Assembly: GCF_050908995.1 (NCBI RefSeq)
Contig: NW_027484924.1
Location: 100,205-164,204, forward strand
DNA from: Andrena cerasifolii
Lineage: Eukaryota; Arthropoda; Insecta; Hymenoptera; Andrenidae
Reading direction: 5' to 3'
DNA length: 64,000 nucleotides
Shown: one piece after another, positions 29,611 through 44,100 of the stretch
Numbering within the stretch: the first letter of the stretch is position 1
Layout of the letters: every line of letters starts with the position of its first letter
Translations under genes and position numbers: made by a program
Notes under the pieces: model-generated
What the model was told of the DNA's origin: nothing
The model's database searches: none
The model's input: the letters and a program-made list of their open reading frames with translations, nothing else

Positions 29611-29760
29611 TATTGAAGAACCGATATTGAAAAACGAATATTGAAACCGATATTAGAACCGATATTGAAAAACCGATATTGAAAAACCGATATTGAAAAA
29701 CCGATATTGAAAAACCGATATTGAAACCGATATTAGAACCGATATTGAAGAACCGATATT
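29611..29760. repeat. Local 132-bp duplication at the start of the 29.7-kb copy
   Basis: The rare ccgatattgaagaa monomer appears twice, 132 bp apart (g of gaagaa at 29615 and 29747). Each is followed by cgaatattgaaa, ccgatattagaa and canonical monomers. The other gaagaa sites in this family (22373, 24841, 35031) are single. It looks like a small tandem duplication at the boundary of the larger copy. Confidence 0.8.
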
Positions 29761-32700
29761 GAAAAACGAATATTGAAACCGATATTAGAACCGATATTGA
29801 AAAACCGATATTGAAAAACCGATATTGAAAAACCGATATTGAAAAACCGATATTGAAAAACCGATATTGAAAAACCGATATTGAAAAACCGATATTGAAA
29901 ACCGATATTGAAAAACCAATATTGAAAAACCGATATTGAAAAACTGATATCGAAAAACTGATATTGCAAAACCGATATTGAAAAACGAATATTGAAACCG
30001 ATATTAGAACCGATATTGCAAAACCGATATTGAAAAACGAATATTGAAACCGATATTAGAATCGATATTGAAAAACCGATATTGAAAAACCGATATTGAA
30101 AAACCGATATTGAAAAACCGATATTGAAAAACCGATATTGAAAAACCGATATTGAAAAACTGATATTTGAAAACCGATAATGAAAAACCGATATTGAAAC
30201 CGATATTAGAACCGATATTGAAAAACCGATGTTGAAAAACTGATATCGAAAAACTGATATTGCAAAACCGATATTGAAACAGCGATATTGAAAAACCGAT
30301 ACTGAAACCGATATTAGAACCGATATTGAAAAACTGATATTTGAAAACCGATATTGAAAAACCGATACTGAAACCGATATTGAAAAACCGATATTGAAAA
30401 ACTGATATCTGAAAACCGATATTGAAAAACCGATATTGCAAAACCGATATTGAAAAACCGATATTGAAAAACTGATATTTGAAAACCGATATTGAAAAAC
30501 CGATATTGAAACCGATATTAGAACCGATATTGAAACCGATATTAGAACCGATATTGAAAAACCGATATTGAAAAACTGATATCGAAAAACCGATATCGAA
30601 AAACTGATATTGCAAAACTGATATTGCAAAACCGATATTGAAAAACCGATATTGAAAAACCGATATTGAAAAACCAATATTGAAAAACCGATATTGAAAA
30701 ACGGATATCGAAAAACTGATATTGCAAAACCGATATTGAAAAACCGATATTGAAAAACTGATATTTGAAAACCGATATTGAAAAACCGATATTGAAACCG
30801 ATATTAGAACCGATATTGAAACCGATATTAGAACCGATATTGAAAAACCGATATTGAAAAACTGATATCGAAAAACTGATATTGCAAAACCGATATTGAA
30901 AAACCGATATTGAAAAACCGATATTGAAAAACCGATATTGAAAAACCGATATTGAAAAACCGATATTGAAAAACTGATATCGAAAAACTGATATTGCAAA
31001 ACCGATATTGAAACCGATATTAGAAGCGATATTGAAAAAACGATATTGAAACCGATATTAGAACCGATATTGAAACCGATATTAGAACCGATATTGAAAA
31101 ACCGATATTGAAAAACCGATATTGAAAAACCGATATTGAAAAACCGATATTGAAAAACCGATATTGAAAAACCGATATTGAAAAACCGATATTGAAAAAC
31201 TGATATTGAAACCGATATTAGAACCGATATTGAAAAACCGATATTGAAAAACCGATATTGAGAAACCGATATTGAAAACCGATATTGAAAAACCAATATT
31301 GAAAAACCGATATTGAAAAACTGATATCGAAAAACTGATATTGCAAAACCGATATTGAAAAACGAATATTGAAAAACCGATATTGAAAAACCAATATTGA
31401 AAAACCGATATTGAAAAACCGATATTGAAAAACTGATATCGAAAAACTGATATTGCAAAACCGATATTGAAAAACCGATACTGAAACCGATATTAGAACC
31501 GATATTGAAAAACCGATATTGAAAAACCGATATTGAAAAACCGATATTGAAAATCCGATATTGAAAAACCGATATTGAAACCGATATTAGAACCGATATT
31601 GAAAAACCGATATTGAAAAACCGATATTGAAAAACCGATATTGAGAAACCGATATTGAAAACCGATATTGAAAAACCAATATTGAAAAACCGATATTGAA
31701 AAACTGATATCGAAAAACTGATATTGCAAAACCGATATTGAAAAACGAATATTGAAACCGATATTAGAACCGACATTGAAAAACCGATATTGAAAAACGA
31801 ATATTGAAACCGATATTAGAACCGATATTGAAAAACCGATATTGAAAAACCGATATTGAAAAACCGATATTGAAAATCCGATATTGAAAAACCGATATTG
31901 AAAAACTGATATCGAAAAACTGATATTGCAAAACCGATATTGAAACCGATATTAGAAGCGATATTGAAAAAACGATATTGAAACCGATATTAGAACCGAT
32001 ATTGAAAAACCGATATTGAAAAACCGATATTGAAAAACCGATATTGAAAAACCGATATTGAAAAACCGATATTGAAAAACCGATATTGAAAAACTGATAT
32101 TGAAACCGATATTAGAACCGATATTGAAAAACCGATATTGAAAAACCGATATTGAAAAACCGATATTGAGAAACCGATATTGAAAACCGATATTGAAAAA
32201 CCAATATTGAAAAACCGATATTGAAAAACTGATATCGAAAAACTGATATTGCAAAACCGATATTGAAAAACGAATATTGAAACCGATATTAGAACCGATA
32301 TTGAAAAACCGATATTGAAAAACCGATATTGAAAAACCGATATTGAAAAACCGATATTGAAAAACCGATATTGAAAAACCGATATTGAAAAACCGATATT
32401 GAAAAACCGATATTGAAAAACCGATATTGAAAAACTGATATTTGAAAACCGATAATGAAAAACCGATATTGAAACCGATATTAGAACCGATATTGAAAAA
32501 CCGATATTGAAAAACCGATATTGAAAAACCAATATTGAAAAACCGATATTGAAAAACCGATATTGAAAAACTGATATTTGAAAACCGATATTGAAAAACC
32601 GATATTGACAAACCGATATTGAAAAACCGATATTGAAAAACCAATATTGAAAAACCGATGTTGAAAAACTGATATCGAAAAACTGATATTGCAAAACCGA

Positions 32701-34369
32701 TATTGAAACAGCGATATTGAAAAACCGATACTGAAACCGATATTAGAACCGATATTGAAAAACCGATATTGAAAAACCGATATTGAAAAACCGATATTGA
32801 AAAACCGATATTGAAAATCCGATATTGAAAAACCGATATTGAAAAACTGATATCGAAAAACTGATATTGCAAAACCGATATTGAAACCGTTATTAGAACC
32901 GATATTGAAAAACCGATATTGAAACCGATATTAGAACCGATATTGAAAAACCGATATTGAAACCGATATTAGAACCGATATTGAAAAACCGATATTGAAA
33001 AACGAATATTGAAACCGATATTAGAACCGATATTGAAAAACCGATATTGAAAAACCGATATTGAAAAACCGATATTGAAAAACCGATATTGAAAAACCGA
33101 TATTGAAAAACCGATATTGAAAAACCGATATTGAAAACCGATATTGAAAAACCAATATTGAAAAACCGATATTGAAAAACTGATATCGAAAAACTGATAT
33201 TGCAAAACCGATATTGAAAAACGAATATTGAAAAACCGATATTGAAAAACTGATATCGAAAAACTGATATTGCAAAACCGATATTGAAAAACGAATATTG
33301 AAACCGATATTAGAACCGATATTGCAAAACCGATATTGAAAAACGAATATTGAAACCGATATTAGAACCGATATTGAAAAACCGATATTGAAAAACCGAT
33401 ATTGAAAAACCGATATTGAAAAACCGATATTGAAAAACCGATATTGAAAAACCGATATTGAAAAACCGATATTGAAAAACTGATATTTGAAAACCGATAA
33501 TGAAAAACCGATATTGAAACCGATATTAGAACCGATATTGAAAAACCAATGTTGAAAAACGAATATTGAAACCGATATTAGAACCGATATTGAAAAACCG
33601 ATATTGAAAAACCGATATTGAAAAACCGATATTGAAAAACCGATATTGAAAAACCGATATTGAAAAACTGATATTTGAAAACCGATAATGAAAAACCGAT
33701 ATTGAAACCGATATTAGAACCGATATTGAAAAACCGATATTGAAAAACCGATATTGAAAAACCAATATTGAAAAACCGATATTGAAAAACCGATATTGAA
33801 AAACTGATATTTGAAAACCGATATTGAAAAACCAATATTGAAAAACCGATATTGAAAAACTGATATCGAAAAACTGATATTGCAAAACCGATATTGAAAA
33901 ACAGATACTGAAACCGATATTAGAACCGATATTGAAAAACTGATATCGAAAAACTGATATTGCAAAACCGATATTGAAACCGATATTAGAAGCGATATTG
34001 AAAAAACGATATTGAAACCGATATTAGAACCGATATTGAAAAACCGATATTGAAAAACCGATATTGAAAAACCGATATTGAAAAACCGATATTGAAAAAC
34101 CGATATTGAAAAACCGATATTGAAAAACTGATATTGAAACCGATATTAGAACCGATATTGAAAAACCGATATTGAAAAACCGATATTGAAAAACCGATAT
34201 TGAGAAACCGATATTGAAAACCGATATTGAAAAACCAATATTGAAAAACCGATATTGAAAAACTGATATCGAAAAACTGATATTGCAAAACCGATATTGA
34301 AAAACGAATATTGAAACCGATATTAGAACCGATATTGAAAAACCGATATTGAAAAACCGATATTGAAAA
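29703..34369. repeat. Higher-order repeat, about 4.9-kb spacing, copy 2
   Basis: This is the second copy of 24797-29449. Markers are agaatcgatattg (30062), gatatctg (30409), ccgacattg (31774), gacaaa (32609) and aaacagatactg (33902). Its first part recurs a third time from 34987 at offset 5,284. One private change is ccaatgttg near 33548. No gene is visible. Confidence 0.87.
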
Positions 34370-37250
34370 ACCGATATTGAAAAACCGATATTGAAAAACC
34401 GATATTGAAAAACCGATATTGAAAAACCGATATTGAAAAACCGATATTGAAAAACCGATATTGAAAAACCGATATTGAAAAACTGATATTTGAAAACCGA
34501 TAATGAAAAACCGATATTGAAACCGATATTAGAACCGATATTGAAAAACCGATATTGAAAAACCGATATTGAAAAACCAATATTGAAAAACCGATATTGA
34601 AAAACCGATATTGAAAAACTGATATTTGAAAACCGATATTGAAAAACCGATATTGACAAACCGATATTGAAAAACCGATATTGAAAAACCAATATTGAAA
34701 AACCGATGTTGAAAAACTGATATCGAAAAACTGATATTGCAAAACCGATATTGAAACAGCGATATTGAAAAACCGATACTGAAACCGATATTAGAACCGA
34801 TATTGAAAAACCGATATTGAAAAACCGATATTGAAAAACCGATATTGAAAAACCGATATTGAAAATCCGATATTGAAAAACCGATATTGAAAAACTGATA
34901 TCGAAAAACTGATATTGCAAAACCGATATTGAAACCGATATTAGAACCGATATTGAAAAACCGATATTGAAACCGATATTAGAACCGATATTGAAAAACC
35001 GATATTGAAACCGATATTAGAACCGATATTGAAGAACCGATATTGAAAAACGAATATTGAAACCGATATTAGAACCGATATTGAAAAACCGATATTGAAA
35101 AACCGATATTGAAAAACCGATATTGAAAAACCGATATTGAAAAACCGATATTGAAAAACCGATATTGAAAAACCGATATTGAAAACCGATATTGAAAAAC
35201 CAATATTGAAAAACCGATATTGAAAAACTGATATCGAAAAACTGATATTGCAAAACCGATATTGAAAAACGAATATTGAAACCGATATTAGAACCGATAT
35301 TGCAAAACCGATATTGAAAAACGAATATTGAAACCGATATTAGAATCGATATTGAAAAACCGATATTGAAAAACCGATATTGAAAAACCGATATTGAAAA
35401 ACCGATATTGAAAAACCGATATTGAAAAACCGATATTGAAAAACTGATATTTGAAAACCGATAATGAAAAACCGATATTGAAACCGATATTAGAACCGAT
35501 ATTGAAAAACCGATGTTGAAAAACTGATATCGAAAAACTGATATTGCAAAACCGATATTGAAACAGCGATATTGAAAAACCGATACTGAAACCGATATTA
35601 GAACCGATATTGAAAAACTGATATTTGAAAACCGATATTGAAAAACCGATACTGAAACCGATATTGAAAAACCGATATTGAAAAACTGATATCTGAAAAC
35701 CGATATTGAAAAACCGATATTGCAAAACCGATATTGAAAAACCGATATTGAAAAACTGATATTTGAAAACCGATATTGAAAAACCGATATTGAAACCGAT
35801 ATTAGAACCGATATTGAAACCGATATTAGAACCGATATTGAAAAACCGATATTGAAAAACTGATATCGAAAAACCGATATCGAAAAACTGATATTGCAAA
35901 ACTGATATTGCAAAACCGATATTGAAAAACCGATATTGAAAAACCGATATTGAAAAACCAATATTGAAAAACCGATATTGAAAAACGGATATCGAAAAAC
36001 TGATATTGCAAAACCGATATTGAAAAACCGATATTGAAAAACTGATATTTGAAAACCGATATTGAAAAACCGATATTGAAACCGATATTAGAACCGATAT
36101 TGAAACCGATATTAGAACCGATATTGAAAAACCGATATTGAAAAACTGATATCGAAAAACTGATATTGCAAAACCGATATTGAAAAACCGATATTGAAAA
36201 ACCGATATTGAAAAACCGATATTGAAAAACCGATATTGAAAAACCGATATTGAAAAACTGATATCGAAAAACTGATATTGCAAAACCGATATTGAAACCG
36301 ATATTAGAAGCGATATTGAAAAAACGATATTGAAACCGATATTAGAACCGATATTGAAACCGATATTAGAACCGATATTGAAAAACCGATATTGAAAAAC
36401 CGATATTGAAAAACCGATATTGAAAAACCGATATTGAAAAACCGATATTGAAAAACCGATATTGAAAAACCGATATTGAAAAACTGATATTGAAACCGAT
36501 ATTAGAACCGATATTGAAAAACCGATATTGAAAAACCGATATTGAGAAACCGATATTGAAAACCGATATTGAAAAACCAATATTGAAAAACCGATATTGA
36601 AAAACTGATATCGAAAAACTGATATTGCAAAACCGATATTGAAAAACGAATATTGAAAAACCGATATTGAAAAACCAATATTGAAAAACCGATATTGAAA
36701 AACCGATATTGAAAAACTGATATCGAAAAACTGATATTGCAAAACCGATATTGAAAAACCGATACTGAAACCGATATTAGAACCGATATTGAAAAACCGA
36801 TATTGAAAAACCGATATTGAAAAACCGATATTGAAAATCCGATATTGAAAAACCGATATTGAAACCGATATTAGAACCGATATTGAAAAACCGATATTGA
36901 AAAACCGATATTGAAAAACCGATATTGAGAAACCGATATTGAAAACCGATATTGAAAAACCAATATTGAAAAACCGATATTGAAAAACTGATATCGAAAA
37001 ACTGATATTGCAAAACCGATATTGAAAAACGAATATTGAAACCGATATTAGAACCGACATTGAAAAACCGATATTGAAAAACGAATATTGAAACCGATAT
37101 TAGAACCGATATTGAAAAACCGATATTGAAAAACCGATATTGAAAAACCGATATTGAAAATCCGATATTGAAAAACCGATATTGAAAAACTGATATCGAA
37201 AAACTGATATTGCAAAACCGATATTGAAACCGATATTAGAAGCGATATTG
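34370..37250. repeat. Third copy of the 24.2-27.1 kb material
   Basis: This region matches 24180-27060 at a constant offset of 10,190, including gaagaa (35031), agaatcgatattg (35346), gatatctg (35693) and ccgacattg (37058). The match to 29.7-31.9 kb is at 5,284. From about 37236 the sequence switches to a copy of 33986-34870 at offset 3,250, so the join between units differs from that in the preceding copy. Confidence 0.82.
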
Positions 37251-38120
37251 AAAAAACGATATTGAAACCGATATTAGAACCGATATTGAAAAACCGATAT
37301 TGAAAAACCGATATTGAAAAACCGATATTGAAAAACCGATATTGAAAAACCGATATTGAAAAACCGATATTGAAAAACTGATATTGAAACCGATATTAGA
37401 ACCGATATTGAAAAACCGATATTGAAAAACCGATATTGAAAAACCGATATTGAGAAACCGATATTGAAAACCGATATTGAAAAACCAATATTGAAAAACC
37501 GATATTGAAAAACTGATATCGAAAAACTGATATTGCAAAACCGATATTGAAAAACGAATATTGAAACCGATATTAGAACCGATATTGAAAAACCGATATT
37601 GAAAAACCGATATTGAAAAACCGATATTGAAAAACCGATATTGAAAAACCGATATTGAAAAACCGATATTGAAAAACCGATATTGAAAAACCGATATTGA
37701 AAAACCGATATTGAAAAACCGATATTGAAAAACTGATATTTGAAAACCGATAATGAAAAACCGATATTGAAACCGATATTAGAACCGATATTGAAAAACC
37801 GATATTGAAAAACCGATATTGAAAAACCAATATTGAAAAACCGATATTGAAAAACCGATATTGAAAAACTGATATTTGAAAACCGATATTGAAAAACCGA
37901 TATTGACAAACCGATATTGAAAAACCGATATTGAAAAACCAATATTGAAAAACCGATGTTGAAAAACTGATATCGAAAAACTGATATTGCAAAACCGATA
38001 TTGAAACAGCGATATTGAAAAACCGATACTGAAACCGATATTAGAACCGATATTGAAAAACCGATATTGAAAAACCGATATTGAAAAACCGATATTGAAA
38101 AACCGATATTGAAAATCCGA
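35107..38120. repeat. Higher-order repeat, 3,014-bp unit, copy 1
   Basis: This unit is repeated immediately from about 38121. Markers shift by 3,014: agaatcgatattg 35346 to 38360, gatatctg 35693 to 38707, ccgacattg 37058 to 40072, gacaaa 37907 to 40921. Between the last two markers the offset briefly becomes 3,028 because one canonical run has seven monomers here and eight in copy 2, then returns to 3,014 when a later run is one monomer shorter. The edge lies in a canonical run near 38121-38145. Confidence 0.87.
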
Positions 38121-41100
38121 TATTGAAAAACCGATATTGAAAAACCGATATTGAAAAACCGATATTGAAAAACCGATATTGAAAAACCGATATTGAAAAC
38201 CGATATTGAAAAACCAATATTGAAAAACCGATATTGAAAAACTGATATCGAAAAACTGATATTGCAAAACCGATATTGAAAAACGAATATTGAAACCGAT
38301 ATTAGAACCGATATTGCAAAACCGATATTGAAAAACGAATATTGAAACCGATATTAGAATCGATATTGAAAAACCGATATTGAAAAACCGATATTGAAAA
38401 ACCGATATTGAAAAACCGATATTGAAAAACCGATATTGAAAAACCGATATTGAAAAACTGATATTTGAAAACCGATAATGAAAAACCGATATTGAAACCG
38501 ATATTAGAACCGATATTGAAAAACCGATGTTGAAAAACTGATATCGAAAAACTGATATTGCAAAACCGATATTGAAACAGCGATATTGAAAAACCGATAC
38601 TGAAACCGATATTAGAACCGATATTGAAAAACTGATATTTGAAAACCGATATTGAAAAACCGATACTGAAACCGATATTGAAAAACCGATATTGAAAAAC
38701 TGATATCTGAAAACCGATATTGAAAAACCGATATTGCAAAACCGATATTGAAAAACCGATATTGAAAAACTGATATTTGAAAACCGATATTGAAAAACCG
38801 ATATTGAAACCGATATTAGAACCGATATTGAAACCGATATTAGAACCGATATTGAAAAACCGATATTGAAAAACTGATATCGAAAAACCGATATCGAAAA
38901 ACTGATATTGCAAAACTGATATTGCAAAACCGATATTGAAAAACCGATATTGAAAAACCGATATTGAAAAACCAATATTGAAAAACCGATATTGAAAAAC
39001 GGATATCGAAAAACTGATATTGCAAAACCGATATTGAAAAACCGATATTGAAAAACTGATATTTGAAAACCGATATTGAAAAACCGATATTGAAACCGAT
39101 ATTAGAACCGATATTGAAACCGATATTAGAACCGATATTGAAAAACCGATATTGAAAAACTGATATCGAAAAACTGATATTGCAAAACCGATATTGAAAA
39201 ACCGATATTGAAAAACCGATATTGAAAAACCGATATTGAAAAACCGATATTGAAAAACCGATATTGAAAAACTGATATCGAAAAACTGATATTGCAAAAC
39301 CGATATTGAAACCGATATTAGAAGCGATATTGAAAAAACGATATTGAAACCGATATTAGAACCGATATTGAAACCGATATTAGAACCGATATTGAAAAAC
39401 CGATATTGAAAAACCGATATTGAAAAACCGATATTGAAAAACCGATATTGAAAAACCGATATTGAAAAACCGATATTGAAAAACCGATATTGAAAAACTG
39501 ATATTGAAACCGATATTAGAACCGATATTGAAAAACCGATATTGAAAAACCGATATTGAGAAACCGATATTGAAAACCGATATTGAAAAACCAATATTGA
39601 AAAACCGATATTGAAAAACTGATATCGAAAAACTGATATTGCAAAACCGATATTGAAAAACGAATATTGAAAAACCGATATTGAAAAACCAATATTGAAA
39701 AACCGATATTGAAAAACCGATATTGAAAAACTGATATCGAAAAACTGATATTGCAAAACCGATATTGAAAAACCGATACTGAAACCGATATTAGAACCGA
39801 TATTGAAAAACCGATATTGAAAAACCGATATTGAAAAACCGATATTGAAAATCCGATATTGAAAAACCGATATTGAAACCGATATTAGAACCGATATTGA
39901 AAAACCGATATTGAAAAACCGATATTGAAAAACCGATATTGAGAAACCGATATTGAAAACCGATATTGAAAAACCAATATTGAAAAACCGATATTGAAAA
40001 ACTGATATCGAAAAACTGATATTGCAAAACCGATATTGAAAAACGAATATTGAAACCGATATTAGAACCGACATTGAAAAACCGATATTGAAAAACGAAT
40101 ATTGAAACCGATATTAGAACCGATATTGAAAAACCGATATTGAAAAACCGATATTGAAAAACCGATATTGAAAATCCGATATTGAAAAACCGATATTGAA
40201 AAACTGATATCGAAAAACTGATATTGCAAAACCGATATTGAAACCGATATTAGAAGCGATATTGAAAAAACGATATTGAAACCGATATTAGAACCGATAT
40301 TGAAAAACCGATATTGAAAAACCGATATTGAAAAACCGATATTGAAAAACCGATATTGAAAAACCGATATTGAAAAACCGATATTGAAAAACCGATATTG
40401 AAAAACTGATATTGAAACCGATATTAGAACCGATATTGAAAAACCGATATTGAAAAACCGATATTGAAAAACCGATATTGAGAAACCGATATTGAAAACC
40501 GATATTGAAAAACCAATATTGAAAAACCGATATTGAAAAACTGATATCGAAAAACTGATATTGCAAAACCGATATTGAAAAACGAATATTGAAACCGATA
40601 TTAGAACCGATATTGAAAAACCGATATTGAAAAACCGATATTGAAAAACCGATATTGAAAAACCGATATTGAAAAACCGATATTGAAAAACCGATATTGA
40701 AAAACCGATATTGAAAAACCGATATTGAAAAACCGATATTGAAAAACTGATATTTGAAAACCGATAATGAAAAACCGATATTGAAACCGATATTAGAACC
40801 GATATTGAAAAACCGATATTGAAAAACCGATATTGAAAAACCAATATTGAAAAACCGATATTGAAAAACCGATATTGAAAAACTGATATTTGAAAACCGA
40901 TATTGAAAAACCGATATTGACAAACCGATATTGAAAAACCGATATTGAAAAACCAATATTGAAAAACCGATGTTGAAAAACTGATATCGAAAAACTGATA
41001 TTGCAAAACCGATATTGAAACAGCGATATTGAAAAACCGATACTGAAACCGATATTAGAACCGATATTGAAAAACCGATATTGAAAAACCGATATTGAAA

Positions 41101-41158
41101 AACCGATATTGAAAAACCGATATTGAAAATCCGATATTGAAAAACCGATATTGAAAAA
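38121..41158. repeat. Higher-order repeat, 3,014-bp unit, copy 2
   Basis: This is the tandem partner of 35107-38120, with matching sequence for some 20 bp past one full unit. It ends where this copy enters ctgatatcg and the first copy instead runs on in canonical monomers. It contains the last agaatcgatattg (38360) and last ccgacattg (40072) markers I found in the window. Confidence 0.87.
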
Positions 41159-44100
41159 CTGATATCGAAAAACTGATATTGCAAAACCGATATTGAAAGC
41201 GTTATTAGAACCGATATTGAAAAACCGATATTGAAACCGATATTAGAACCGATATTGAAAAACCGATATTGAAACCGATATTAGAACCGATATTGAAAAA
41301 CCGATATTGAAAAACGAATATTGAAACCGATATTAGAACCGATATTGAAAAACCGATATTGAAAAACCGATATTGAAAAACCGATATTGAAAAACCGATA
41401 TTGAAAAACCGATATTGAAAAACCGATATTGAAAAACCGATATTGAAAACCGATATTGAAAAACCAATATTGAAAAACCGATATTGAAAAACTGATATCG
41501 AAAAACTGATATTGCAAAACCGATATTGAAAAACGAATATTGAAAAACCGATATTGAAAAACTGATATCGAAAAACTGATATTGCAAAACCGATATTGAA
41601 AAACGAATATTGAAACCGATATTAGAACCGATATTGCAAAACCGATATTGAAAAACGAATATTGAAACCGATATTAGAACCGATATTGAAAAACCGATAT
41701 TGAAAAACCGATATTGAAAAACCGATATTGAAAAACCGATATTGAAAAACCGATATTGAAAAACCGATATTGAAAAACCGATATTGAAAAACTGATATTT
41801 GAAAACCGATAATGAAAAACCGATATTGAAACCGATATTAGAACCGATATTGAAAAACCGATGTTGAAAAACTGATATCGAAAAACTGATATTGCAAAAC
41901 CGATATTGAAACAGCGATATTGAAAAACCGATACTGAAACCGATATTAGAACCGATATTGAAAAACTGATATTTGAAAACCGATATTGAAAAACCGATAC
42001 TGAAACCGATATTGAAAAACCGATATTGAAAAACTGATATCTGAAAACCGATATTGAAAAACCGATATTGCAAAACCGATATTGAAAAACCGATATTGAA
42101 AAACTGATATTTGAAAACCGATATTGAAAAACCGATATTGAAACCGATATTAGAACCGATATTGAAACCGATATTAGAACCGATATTGAAAAACCGATAT
42201 TGAAAAACTGATATCGAAAAACCGATATCGAAAAACTGATATTGCAAAACTGATATTGCAAAACCGATATTGAAAAACCGATATTGAAAAACCGATATTG
42301 AAAAACCGATATTGAAAAACTGATATTTGAAAACCGATATTGAAAAACCGATATTGAAACCGATATTAGAACCGATATTGAAACCGATATTAGAACCGAT
42401 ATTGAAAAACCGATATTGAAAAACTGATATCGAAAAACTGATATTGCAAAACCGATATTGAAAAACCGATATTGAAAAACCGATATTGAAAAACCGATAT
42501 TGAAAAACTGATATCGAAAAACTGATATTGCAAAACCGATATTGAAACCGATATTAGAAGCGATATTGAAAAAACGATATTGAAACCGATATTAGAACCG
42601 ATATTGAAACCGATATTAGAACCGATATTGAAAAACCGATATTGAAAAACCGATATTGAAAAACCGATATTGAAAAACCGATATTGAAAAACCGATATTG
42701 AAAAACCGATATTGAAAAACTGATATTGAAACCGATATTAGAACCGATATTGAAAAACCGATATTGAAAAACCGATATTGAAAAACCGATATTGAGAAAC
42801 CGATATTGAAAACCGATATTGAAAAACCAATATTGAAAAACCGATATTGAAAAACTGATATCGAAAAACTGATATTGCAAAACCGATATTGAAAAACGAA
42901 TATTGAAAAACCGATATTGAAAAACCAATATTGAAAAACCGATATTGAAAAACCGATATTGAAAAACTGATATCGAAAAACTGATATTGCAAAACCGATA
43001 TTGAAAAACCGATACTGAAACCGATATTAGAACCGATATTGAAAAACCGATATTGAAAAACCGATATTGAAAAACCGATATTGAAAATCCGATATTGAAA
43101 AACCGATATTGAAAAACTGATATCGAAAAACTGATATTGCAAAACCGATATTGAAACCGATATTAGAAGCGATATTGAAACCGAAATTAGAACCGATATT
43201 GAAACCGATATTTGAACCGATATTGAAAAACCGATATTGAAAAACCGATATTGAAACCCGATATTGAAAAACCGATATTGAAAAACCGATATTGAAAAAC
43301 TCATATTGAAACCGATATTAGAACCGATATTAAAAACCGATATTGAAAAACCGATATTGAAAAACCGATATTGAGAAACCGATATTGAAAACCGATATTG
43401 AAAAACCAATATTGAAAAACCGATATTGAAAAACTGATATCGAAAAACTGATATTGCAAAACCGATATTGAAAAACGAATATTGAAACCGATATTAGAAC
43501 CGATATTGAAAAACCGATATTGAAAAACCGATATTGAAAAACCGATATTGAAAAACCGATATTGAAAAACCGATATTGAAAAACCGATATTGAAAAACCG
43601 ATATTGAAAAACCGATATTGAAAAACCGATATTGAAAAACCGATATTGAAAAACCGATATTGAAAAACTGATATTTGAAAACCGATAATGAAAAACCGAT
43701 ATTGAAACCGATATTAGAACCGATATTGAAAAACCGATATTGAAAAACCGATATTGAAAAACCAATATTGAAAAACCGATATTGAAAAACCGATATTGAA
43801 AAACTGATATTTGAAAACCGATATTGAAAAACCGATATTGACAAACCGATATTGAAAAACCGATATTGAAAAACCAATATTGAAAAACCGATGTTGAAAA
43901 ACTGATATCGAAAAACTGATATTGCAAAACCGATATTGAAACAGCGATATTGAAAAACCGATACTGAAACCGATATTAGAACCGATATTGAAAAACCGAT
44001 ATTGAAAAACCGATATTGAAAAACCGATATTGAAAATCCGATATTGAAAAACCGATATTGAAAAACTGATATCGAAAAACTGATATTGCAAAACCGATAT

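Noticed and set aside
25098..40074. Four identical 590-codon ATG-start frames as a conserved gene family
   Set aside because: The ATG is one substitution in a satellite monomer, and identity extends through and beyond the frame because the DNA itself was duplicated in 3.0-5.3 kb units.
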